From positions 55,013,872 through 55,077,871 of the forward strand of contig CM046301.1 in the NCBI GenBank assembly GCA_025267735.1: 64,000 bases of DNA. The letters run 5' to 3'. The notes beneath the pieces are model-generated. The model searched no databases. It saw only the letters and a list, made by a program, of their open reading frames with translations, and was not told the DNA's origin. The stretch is from Mactra quadrangularis. Its lineage: Eukaryota; Mollusca; Bivalvia; Venerida; Mactridae. Numbering within the stretch: position 1 is the stretch's first letter; the number at the start of each line of letters is the position of its first letter. The position numbers and the translations under genes are program-made. Shown here one piece after another: positions 27,010 through 37,100 of this stretch.

Positions 27010-27789
27010 AATGCTTCCATAACGAGCATAGGGCAGTTGCTAGCGACAATATAGGTGTTTTTACATCGAATTGTTGTTTGTCACTGTACATTGGTGTGAT
27101 CAAGTGCAAGTTACGCGCACATTTATTGTTACTTCTATATTTATTGAGGGAAACTCTTACGAAACCCCTGTGCTCCGTAACGGCTATTTTGCATAACAAG
27201 TATTTCACATGCTATATGATATAATTTATGGAAGAAACAAACTGTTTTTGTTTTCGATATTCCTCTTTTGATCGCTTGAGGCAAAATTAGGCATTAGCAT
27301 TAACAGTTACGGTATGTGTGTAAGAAAAACATATTTCAGTGCAGGTACAGGATGAAGCATAAATCTGAAAAATTTGTGATGGATGACTTTCAGATTTTCA
27401 ATTTTACAATTAATCTTACTTCCATTGACTCATTTATTTAAGTGGAAAGAAAAATGTTGATGTCTCTTTCATTAAGAATGAAAATTCATTTCGTTACGGA
27501 GCATAGTGAGCTTGTTACGGAACATAAATTGAAATAATAACGATTTACGTGATCACTGAATTAATTTGAATGCATTTCACATTATCACAATACTTTTACT
27601 ACATAAACAGACTAACTGAACGTTTTCCAGGCTTATACATGTATGATGAAAATTGATGAAAATTGTTGGGTCCGTGAAGATTTACATATTTGACACACCT
27701 GAGTGTGTTTCAAATTCATAACAAAACAATATTGTGAAACTAATTTATACAAGATTATGATCATAACAACAATACAGAACATATAATCT
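27010..27789. other. Noncoding interior of the 8-kb element
   Basis: No gene is supported. Inverted GCTCCGTAAC (about 27171) and GTTACGGAGC (about 27494) lie about 310 bases apart and may be remnants of another small TIR element. The rest is unremarkable AT-rich sequence. Confidence 0.4.
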
Positions 27790-29730
27790 ATTTATTTCCA
27801 GAGTTGCCCGCAAGACTGAAGTAAGATATTAGGATTAAAGACCGAGTTACTACAGTCTTGAGAGCAACCCTCCTTTTATATGAAATACTTTAATGTAATT
27901 ATGTACCTTTCATGTTTTATGAACTAAACTTTTCTACGATCTTTATTCCGCCTACTACAACATAAAATTAGGCATCGTTCAGCCATTGGTAAAATCCAAG
28001 TATTGATGGTTTAAAGTTATATCTCCATAAAAATTTCGTTATAAAGTAGTGTACGGTCTAATACATGTACAGCTTAAAGTAACCATAATAAACGTAAACA
28101 TAACACTATTTATTTTAAAATATTCATAAGATTATATATCTCAATATGTCGATGCTACCTCTTAATACGTAAATATGTATAATATAAAATATAGATATAT
28201 ATTAAAAATAAAATATAAAAAAAAAAATTTATGCATTGGTAGGTTTCGAACCAGCGACCTCTTGAACTTTTCATGTCATATGCTTATTTCCCATCCTTCC
28301 CTTTAGCCGACTGAGCTATTTGGGTCCTAAAAAACACAGCATGTAACAATCGTTAAATACCGTAAAAAGGACATTAAATATGGGGAAGATAATTTTGAAA
28401 GATGAATCCTAAATTTAGTGAGTTGTTATCAAATACAAATAAACTGCACTATCAAATTAAAAAAGCAATTAAATTGTGATTGGTAAAAAACGTTTTAATG
28501 ATAGTTATGAAATTTCAAGTAAAAAAATCCCATGTACGATTTATTTGACATACTAATTAATTATGCACAGAGCTATTATTTAACTGAAAACCTTGTAATT
28601 AATAGTTTGTATATAGACCCATAGACGTTCTTGTAAGAAACAGAACAGTTTTGCCTGTTCACTTTGTCAAGCGTTTTTTGGCGAAGCATTTTACTGGCTC
28701 TGGTCCTTCCCAAACACCAAGTCATTCCTTTTTCTTTGGCATGGTTACCAGAGCTGTTGATGTTTTGCTAGTACTTGGTCAAACGCTTTGTTTTCTGCGT
28801 TCGTCATCGTGAGATGACGAAACAACTGCATGAGTCGTGTATGTGGTCGCACGATCATGGCGCTCTATCCTGTCTCGCCACCCTATATTTAATGAAATAA
28901 CTACATGTATGTTGAAAACGATTTAATATTTCTTACATCTTGAAACAAAATATTAATGAATACATGTACACTTTCAAATGGATTAATTTGCTATGTCCAT
29001 TTCATACAATTCTGTACTTATTACCCTTTCGAAAAATTCATAATGTTTTAAATCCAACCTCCTATAATCGAAGACAGGAAGAGTGCCATGGTCAAAATGC
29101 AGTATTATGATAAACAAAAATATATTCAAAAATACATAAAATGAATTTCTACCAACCCTGGTCACGGCAGTTTAATGCATTGCTTCTCATATTTAAAATA
29201 TGCAAACAATATGAAACCATTAAAATAGTTTTGTCGGAAAAATATTGGCATTTTGAGAGAGGTCGATCGAGGAAGTTATAACTTTACCATCGGACTTACC
29301 TCGGCGATCTTCTATGCAGATAAATCGCGGATATCATAAGGTGAAAAAGTAGATCTACGAAGTTAGTTTCTGTAGTAATGTAGTCTGAACTGCACAGAAA
29401 TACGACGTGTGAGACGTTGTTCTGATGTGATGATGAGATAAACGTGTAACAAGGTTATTATTAAATGCTGACATGCAAATGACAAATGGACGTGTTTCTA
29501 TGTATATAGAGACAGTCCAGGGCCATTTGCTATGACTTCTGAATGTTGTTTGTATAGCTAATTAGTAATCTAGCATACACATTTTTAATAATATTGATTT
29601 TACACGTCGATGTATAAACAACTTGCCAGGGAGTTAATCGTCGGACCTTATAGACTGGTAGTATTTCTACAACGTCTGATTTCCGATGTATATCTTCGTA
29701 GATGATCGCCGAGATTGTTCCAAATGATAA
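27790..29730. repeat. 2-kb direct repeat, copy A
   Basis: The copy starts TTTATTTCCAGAGTTGCCCG and runs collinear with 30398-32690, with long stretches near-identical by eye. It contains a tRNA-like sequence at 28236-28327, an imperfect inverted repeat (28668-28704 with 28747-28790), the hairpin TCGTCATC-GTGA-GATGACGA at 28801-28820, and a foldback pairing CCTCGGCGATCTTCTATG near 29298 with its inverse near 29705. At the start, GCAAGACTG (27811-27819) pairs with CAGTCTTG (27853-27860). I found no coding frame. Confidence 0.85.
28236..28327 (-). repeat. tRNA-derived sequence (copy A)
   Basis: On the minus strand, GGACCCAAATAGCTCAGTCG begins a tRNA-like fold: A-box TAGCTCAGTCGGCTAAAG and B-box GGTTCGAAACC, then CATAAA followed by a T-run that could end pol III transcription. 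The 5' GGACCC and the 3' CCAATGCA do not pair as an acceptor stem and the A-to-B spacing is long, so this is a tRNA-derived repeat or pseudogene, not a working tRNA. The same sequence is at 30853-30949. Confidence 0.65.
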
Positions 29731-29884
29731 CTAGTGAAAAATTTCAAATATTATCGGTCGTTTTCAGTTCCTCTGTTCGGTTAACATGTGGTATTGTATT
29801 TTATTTCGTATTCACGGTTCCATGTTCTAACAGAAACCAACATCTTATTATAGTTTATAATAATACTTTTTAATATATCATGCT

Positions 29885-30095
29885 TGTTTGTTTGATTGTT
29901 TGTTGGTTTTAACGCCGTGGCAACACATTGTATAGGTCATATGACGACGGTCAGTCAACCTACTCACTCCTCCTGGAAAGGTAAAATCTCTGGATTTAGC
30001 TTTTAACCAAGTACTAAGTACACACATCGTCAGTAACTGACAACTGCCCTACATAATTAAAATCATTGGTAGGAGGGAGAATAGCCGTAGAAAGG
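29885..30095 (-). mobile_element. SINE/LINE 3'-tail remnant
   Basis: The stretch TTGGTTTTAACGCCGTGGCA, then CAACACATTG and GGTCATATGACGACGG, is similar to the ACGGCGTTAA tail shared by the tRNA-headed SINEs at 14013, 21819 and 60489. A TTTG-rich run precedes it, which on the minus strand would be a CAAA tail. No tRNA head is visible, so it is truncated or belongs to a different family with the same 3' end. Confidence 0.45.
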
Positions 30096-30852
30096 CTTGG
30101 GCTAGCTATTTAGGGGCGCTTGTCTATTTCAGAGACATGACTTGTTATCCATTGTTGTTCACTGTCCAAACAATGCAGTTTTGGCTGCTGAACTAATATT
30201 GTTTTACCTGAGTTCCTACGAATTGTGAGAAAATAGGTTGAATTATATTCTGTGGAAATAAGGAATATATTAAATGAAAAAGAATGACTTTTTATCATTA
30301 TTGTTTAATCATTATATTTATAATGTAGATCTACAATGTTATAAAGATATCTTACGTTTATATAAAAAATGTCCTCTTTATCAGTATGATTGTAGGTTTA
30401 TTTCCTGAGTTGCCCGCAAGACTGAAGTAAGAGCTTTGGATTAAAGAGCGAGTTACTACGAGTTACAGTCTTGAGAGCAACCCACCTTTTATATGAAATA
30501 CTTTAATGTAATTATGTACCTTTCATGTTTTATGAACTAAAATTTTCTACGATCTTTATTCCGCCTACTACAGCATAAAATTAGGCATCGTTCAGCCATT
30601 GGTAAAATCCAAGTATTGATGGTTTAAAGTTATATCTCCATAAAAATTTCGTTATAAAGTAATGTACGGTCTAATAAATGTACAGCTTAAAATAACCATA
30701 ATAAACGTAAACATAACACTATTTATTTTAAAATATTCATAAGATTATATATCTCAATATGCCAATGCTACCACTTAATACGTAAATACATGTATGTATA
30801 ATATAAAATATAGATATATATTAAAAAATAAAATATAAAAAATAAAAATTTA

Positions 30853-30949
30853 TGCATTTGCTAGGTTTCGAACCAGCGACCTCTTGAACTTCTCATGTCA
30901 TATGCTTATTTCCGTTCCTTCCCTTTAGCCGACTGAGCTATTTGGGTCC
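30853..30949 (-). repeat. tRNA-derived sequence (copy B)
   Basis: This is the copy of the tRNA-like sequence at 28236-28327, carried by the 2-kb duplication. A and B boxes are unchanged; the acceptor ends again fail to pair. Confidence 0.65.
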
Positions 30950-32215
30950 TAAAGGTCAGAGCCTGTAACAATCGTTAAATACTGTAAAAAGGACATTAAA
31001 TATGGGGAAGATAATTTTTGAAGATGAATTCTAAATTAAGTGAGTTGTTATCAAATACAAATAAACTGCACTATCAAATTAAAAAAAGCAATTAAATTGT
31101 GATTGATAAAAAAGTAATAATGATAGTTATGAAATTTCAAGTAAAATAATCCCATGTACGATTTATTTGACATACTAATAAATTATGTACAGCGGTATGA
31201 TTTAACTGAAAACCTTGTAATTAATATTTTGTATATAGACCCATAGACGTTCTTGTAAGAAACAGACAAGCTGTGTGTGTTCACTTTGTCAAGTGTTTGC
31301 CTTTTTGGCGAAGCATTTTACTGGCTCTGGTCGTTCCCAAACACCAAGTCGTTCCTTATTCTTACAGAAGGGAAATGTGACATGGTTACCAGAGCTGTTG
31401 ATGTTTTGCTAGTACTTGGTCAAACGCTTTGTTTTCTGCGTTCGTCATCGTGAGATGACGAAACAACCTGCATGAGTCGTGTATGTGGTCGCACGATCAT
31501 GGCGCTCTATCCTGTCTCGCCTCCCTATATTTAATGAAATAACTATATTGAAAACGAATTAATATTTCTTTCGTCTTGAAATAAATTTGAAAAAAATATT
31601 GATGAATACATGTACACTTTAAAATGGATTATGGCTATGTCCATTTCATACAATTATGTACTTATTACCCTTTCGAAAAATTCATAATGTTTTAAATCCA
31701 ACCTCCTATAATCGAAGACAGGAAGAGTGCCATGGTCAAAATGCAGTATTATGATAAACAAAAATAAATTCAAAGATACATAAAATGAATTTCTACGCAC
31801 CCGGGTCACGTCAGTTTAATGCATTGCATCTCCTATTTAAAAATATGCAAACAATATGAAACCATTAAAATAGTTTTGTCGGAAAAATATTGGCATTTTG
31901 AGAGAGGTCGATCGAGAAAGTTATAACTTTACCATCGGACTTACCTCGGCGATCTTCTATGCAGATAAATCTCGGATATCATAAGGTGAAAAAGTAGATC
32001 TACGAAGTTAGTTTCTGTAGTAATGTAGTCTGAACTGCACAGAAATACGACGTGTGAGACGTTGTTCTGATGTGATGATGAGATAAACGTGTAACAAGGT
32101 TTTTATTTAATGCTGACATGCAAATGACAAATGGACGTGTTTCTATGTATATAGAGACAGTCTAGGGCCTTTTTCTATGACTTCTGAATGTTGTTTTTTA
32201 GCTAATTAGTTAACA

Positions 32216-32511
32216 ACAGGTCGTATTCTAGGTCATGCGTGTTATTGTACTTTAAATAATGGACTTTTCTACTATATAGGTGAATACGTTCATGCATGAA
32301 CAGCATTTTGCTGATTTAAACACACCACTTTGATATTCAATGTTTATTTTAAATATTGTATATCTTCTTTGTAAATGTTTTATAAACATGTGTATTAAAA
32401 CAAGTGTAAACAAACCAAACTATAAAATTGTATAAATAATTCACCCCTAATTATTTGTGTGTAATTAAAATGGCCATACTTATATACGCAATGTTTACGT
32501 GGACGACCTGT
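32216..32511. mobile_element. 296-bp block unique to copy B with short TIRs
   Basis: Copy A joins CTAATTAGT to TAGCATAC with only a few bases between; copy B has about 300 extra bases bounded by ACAGGTCGT (32216-32224) and its inverse ACGACCTGT (32503-32511). An insertion with 9-bp inverted ends absent from the sister copy is good evidence for a small mobile element. A target-site duplication is not obvious. Confidence 0.5.
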
Positions 32512-32845
32512 AGCATACAATTTTTTTTAGATAATATTGATTTTACACGTCGATGTATAAACAATAATAGTACTACTAGCCAGGGAGTTAATCGCCGGAC
32601 CTTATAACCTGGTTGTATTTCTACTACGTCTGATTTCCGAGGTACATATTCGTAGATGATCGACGAGGTTGTTCCGAATGATACTCTAGATGTGGTCAAT
32701 GTTTTGTTGTAGACCCCAATGACGTCATTTTTACAATAATAATAGTAATGAGCGCCATAAGCGCTCGTTACAACATAAATGTGATTATTATTCTATCTTT
32801 TATACGTTCAAAATATCGTTTTGTACAGATCGTTAAATATTATTA

Positions 32846-32984
32846 GTTACACAGTCAGTTACTGACCGGATACGGTGTGATACCGGGTCAGTAAATTAAT
32901 ATTGGGTGAGAGCGTAGCTCGAGCCCAATATCTATTCACTGACCCGGTATCACACCGTATCCGGTCAGTAACTGACTGTGTAAC
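32846..32984. repeat. 139-bp near-perfect palindrome (47-bp identical arms)
   Basis: The arm at 32846-32892 (GTTACACAGTCAGTTACTGA then CCGGATACGGTGTGATACCG) is an exact reverse complement of 32938-32984. The 45-base centre has its own partial dyad, ATATTGGG with CCCAATAT around GAGCGTAGCTCGAG. A diverged relative (TTACTGACTGGATATTAGAA) lies just downstream near 33058. Identical arms imply a recent insertion or ongoing repair between arms. It resembles a young foldback miniature element. Confidence 0.85.
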
Positions 32985-33544
32985 GAATTTATCTTACCGA
33001 GTACCCCCATCTGAGTAGAAAAATAAGGTTTCGTCAGCGCTATCATTTATAAATTTTGTTACTGACTGGATATTAGAATCTACTGACCTAATATGGGATA
33101 ATACATGGTCAGCACGTGACCGCTCTCGGCCAATGAAAAACGAGTATTCTGTACGAGGTAAGATAATGGAATATATTGACCGCCTCGAGGTTTTATCGGC
33201 ACACTTTCACAGCATTTTTGTTACTATCCATGCAAAATATAAATTCCAGTATTAAGCGAAAATAAAAAATCTGACAATGAAAGCTGTACCTCTGAAATTG
33301 ACCACTGTGTTACAATTCACAAGATATAACTCACTAATATCAAATGTGTGCATAATAAAGATACAATGACCTTTACTTTTATATATCAATTATCTATGCT
33401 GTAATCATATTTATTTAAGTTTAATATGCATGCATCTTCCCAACATTAAGCTTTTTTACCAAAGGTACATGTATATCTCACCAAAATATGAAATACTGTA
33501 GAATTTTTATGTTGCCATCGATGCATAATAAATGAATATTAGTG

Positions 33545-33640
33545 TCAGGGCGTACAATGGGTTGTGTGCTTCATGCTTCGTCCCCCAAGGAGTCGCTAGT
33601 TTGAATCCCTCTCCTCCACTTAAACGACCAAGGCTCGACA
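33545..33640 (+). mobile_element. Possible tRNA-headed SINE remnant
   Basis: GGGCGTACAATGGGTTGTGT resembles a worn A-box region, and GCTAGTTTGAATCCCTCTCC a B-box with its flank, at tRNA-like spacing. The downstream 200 bases are GC-richer than the surroundings and may be the SINE body, but no tail or target-site duplication was found. A 99-codon open frame on the minus strand across it has no recognisable domain. Confidence 0.35.
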
Positions 33641-34036
33641 GAATTTGCTATTGACATAAATGTTACCATGGATATTCGTGCTGTGCTTGGGCAGCTGATA
33701 CAAACCTTGTGAATACGGACATTATAACAGTACCATGGGATGTATGTGCTAACTATGTACCTTAAGGTGGCTTCTCTATGTTCTAAAGTGGTTGCTTGTA
33801 CGTAAAGGTAGTAAAACAAGGTACAATACTGGCTTGTTGAACACCTTAGGGTAGTTGGGACATCTTGCACTCATGTTGCGATGTAAACCATTTAGATAAA
33901 ATATTTGAAAAAAATGAAACATTAATTTTGTTTATTATATACTTGAAAATATACTATGATATTGACCAATGTTGTGAAAATTGCGTTAGGACTAAAAATC
34001 GAAAAATGTCTAACGTAATTTTCACATTGCTCATTT

Positions 34037-34124
34037 GTGAAAAACGCGTACGCAATTTTCACAACTTGTGAAAGTTACTAACGTGTTTTTCACAAGTTGT
34101 GAAAATTGCGTACGCGTTTTTCAC
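34037..34124. repeat. 37-bp perfect inverted repeat in the right TIR region
   Basis: The arm at 34037-34073 (GTGAAAAACGCGTACGCAAT then TTTCACAACTTGTGAAA) is exactly inverted at 34088-34124, around a 14-base loop. Another inverted pair, TGTGAAAATTGCGTTAG near 33973 and CTAACGTAATTTTCACA near 34008, lies just upstream, so this end is a string of hairpins. It overlaps the right TIR. Confidence 0.85.
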
Positions 34125-34165
34125 ACGTTGTGAAAAACACGGGTTGTGAAAAATGAGGTTCAACA
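34078..34165 (-). repeat. Right terminal inverted repeat of the 8-kb element
   Basis: Reverse complemented, it begins TGTTGAACCTCATTTTTCAC and matches the left end at 26098-26187, the first 39 bases exactly. It is followed directly by CACGTA, the same 6 bases that precede the left end. Confidence 0.65.
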
Positions 34166-34171
34166 CACGTA

Positions 34172-37100
34172 GCCAGTTCCATTATATTATGCTATAATTC
34201 ACAGTTTGGCTTTAATTAAATAGTCAAACCTTGTATTTTTGTATAATGGCTGGCATGATCGTCGGATAAAGGACATATTAATGAAATGAGACAACGGAAC
34301 CTGGAATCGCTGGGACTGAAAACCTCTTGAAGTAGATCTTTTTTTATGCTAGAATCGTTTTAAACTCAACTTAGACCATTTTCCTTCAAGTAAAAAAGAT
34401 AAATCCATGTTTTACATTTACTGGCATGTTTATATCGGTCATCCAAGGACCTGTTAAAGTCAATCTCTTATAAACTCGGGCACTATTTTTGGCTATGCTC
34501 ATTTAACGTGGGGTGTTAATTTATAACAGCCGTCACGAGCTATATTTTGTTGTATAATAAAGCATAGATGACGTCACATTAAATAAAGAGTGAAAGCGCA
34601 ATTGCCTATGATAGAAAAAAAAACGTAGAAGTTTTTAATTTTTGCGAAAAGACTTTTAATAAATTACGTAAGCTGATTGTCAATGCTAGTACTGTCTTTT
34701 CATCTCACTAAATACATTGTATACGCTTTATTTACAACATCATCATAAACCATTCTTTAGAATATGGTTTCTATACATTGAACCTTTGTCAAGCATACAC
34801 TATTTGTAATCAAATCATTATGTACTAATGTTTGATACAAGTATTGGAAATATTACTAATATAAATTACATTGGGAATTAAACTTATTCTAGATTAGTTT
34901 CAAATGTCGTGATGCTTAAATGGAATAGTATTTACTCTACATTTTATTACATTATTCTCCCATTAGATAATGATACAAGTAATTTATATTCGAGTAACAT
35001 GCATCAACGGTGCTTAAAGTTCCTAAACAATCTCATATTGCACGTGATTGTGCAGCATTTAATGGTCTTAACATTCATGAAGAAAACATATTTTTAAAAT
35101 TTACGTACGTGTCATGTTTATTCCGAAATAGAAATAAGAGATGAATAGTCCTGGTGTAAGTTCCAATTAACTGATAATTGTTTTAGTAAGTACAATGATT
35201 GATATTTTATTGATAAAGTTCTAGATTAAAATTGCGACGGAGTTACTTTACAATAAAATTTAAAACATCTGCCGCGTATTCCCTTTTCCATTATCAATAA
35301 TAGAGATAATTGGTTGATATTTACATTAAAATGATCATTTATAAGGTGCATGTATCTGATTTTAATATGTACACATATATGCTAAGAAAACACTAAATTA
35401 CTGTTTGGGTATGTACCATGGTTTATTCGTTTATCTCTATCAGCCTGATATTGCATTTCCCTGACAAGTATTATTATTGCAATTCATATTCGTAAGTAAC
35501 TATTACGACCGTTGTAATATAAAGATGGACGTAACAATAATTAAGACTAGAACTCTCTGATAGTATAATGACTACAGAAATCTGATTGTGCTATACCATA
35601 TCAAAACCTTAATTGTACACAACACAAGGTAATATTTATTTCCGCGCATCGACATTACCGCCGGTATTTAAACATACTTGGATACATTTTCAGCAATGAA
35701 ATAATAATAATAATAATAATATACAAATATCACAGACATCATGATGTAGTAACTATGTCTTGCACACCAATACCAGGGATAACACAAAAAGAGCAAGGTA
35801 GATGAAGGTAAATGTTCTCTTATGCATATGTTGTACTTAAAAAAAGAAAACGTTTTAAGAATGATTATTTACATAATAATAGAAAATTTATCTTATTGTT
35901 ATAGCTTGATCTATAATATAGTTATCTATTATCTAATAAAATATTACCAAATTATTTTCTAAACTATGTGATATAAACTAAAGGTTAGTTACAATACCTT
36001 AATAACGATGTAATGTATGTTTCATCACAATATCAATAGAACGAACTACAATGACTTTTGGCATACTTATTTTGACAAAAAAGGTGGTTTAATATCACAA
36101 AGATATATTTAAAACCTAATATAGTATCTTTTATATGAGAAAATGGTGTAATAAAGAAATTATATTCCTTCAGAAGCAGCTGTTTGAAAAGTATTTTATC
36201 GCCAATTTGATATACATGACATTTGAGATATAATTAAACTAACATGCAAGCACAAAAAGCGGCAACACATAATATCATCATGCAAAAACGCACAAAAAGT
36301 AATAAAAATCCAAATTACTAGCAAAATGTGTTTCTCTAATGAAAGGCCTAGCAATTTAATTGAACGTCAACATTAAGCAAAAACATAAAACGGCCATACT
36401 TTCCTGCATCTCTACTGCAATACATCATCATAAATGCATTTTATTAACAACATCCGAAATGGAAGTCACGAACATCATGCAAAAATGCTGCTTGCGTTGA
36501 TACATCGTTCAGTAAAGTGTATGTTTATAAAATGTTGACTTCAGACCGCACATGCATTTTAGTTAAGCTATTTTTATCTAGCGTGACATTGGATGCATAA
36601 AATCATTGTGAAAATTATAAAGAGTTCTACATTCGAAGTTTCTGTTACGAATGTTTTGCAAAAAAACATTTTGTCAATTCTTTTGAACGTGTTTAGAAGT
36701 ACAAGTGCTGTCCATGATTTGCTATATTGGTCTTGCTGTATTAGTTACGTACATTTTCAAATTTTGGCGTTCTAACATCATTTTACATTTCTAGAAACTT
36801 ATTTCTAACTGCATGTAGAAAGAAGAAGCAACGGAGAAAATTGAAAAAATCCACAAGCCATCACTTTTAAAATATTGTTTTTAAGAAAATATTTTTGCTG
36901 TTTTTTACACATGTACTTTACCTACAGATATTTTACTTGATCATAATGAAAAAAAAATGTATTAAGTCGTATTGATTCTTGTACAAAGCTTCAAGAATAA
37001 AACATCTAAACGGGGCTGTGGTCATCATACAGCAGTATTATTAACTCATAATTTCAACTTATTACTTCAGCAATGTATCTAATTGTATCTATTCACTGAT

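Larger units (their letters stand above)
30398..32690. repeat. 2-kb direct repeat, copy B
   Basis: This is the second copy of 27790-29730, same orientation, separated from it by about 670 bases that include a SINE-like remnant. It is longer mainly because of a 296-bp inserted element at 32216-32511. The tRNA-like sequence and the TCGTCATC hairpin (31442-31461) are retained. Similarity ends near GTTCCGAATGATAC. There is no coding frame. A duplication within the host element, or two insertions of one repeat family, would both explain the pair. Confidence 0.85.
26098..34165. mobile_element. Candidate 8.07-kb nonautonomous TIR element
   Basis: The left end (26098-26187) and the right end (34078-34165, reverse complemented) match over about 90 bases. 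The first 39 bases are identical, starting TGTTGAACCTCATTTTTCAC, followed by a few substitutions and one 2-base indel. The pair is bounded by the direct repeat CACGTA at 26092-26097 and 34166-34171, consistent with a 6-bp target-site duplication. The interior holds nested foldbacks, a 2-kb direct duplication (27790-29730 and 30398-32690), tRNA-like repeats and a 139-bp palindrome. No frame reaches 100 codons or resembles a transposase, so any movement would depend on another element. The alternative is that two separate members of one foldback family happen to lie in opposite orientation; internal copies of the terminus at 26335, 26784, 26858 and 27009 keep that possible. Confidence 0.5.

Noticed and set aside
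28236..28327. A functional tRNA gene
   Set aside because: The acceptor ends do not pair and the spacing between A and B boxes is irregular.
33571..33870. A 99-codon minus-strand frame
   Set aside because: It overlaps a probable SINE remnant, has no recognisable domain, and its composition looks random.
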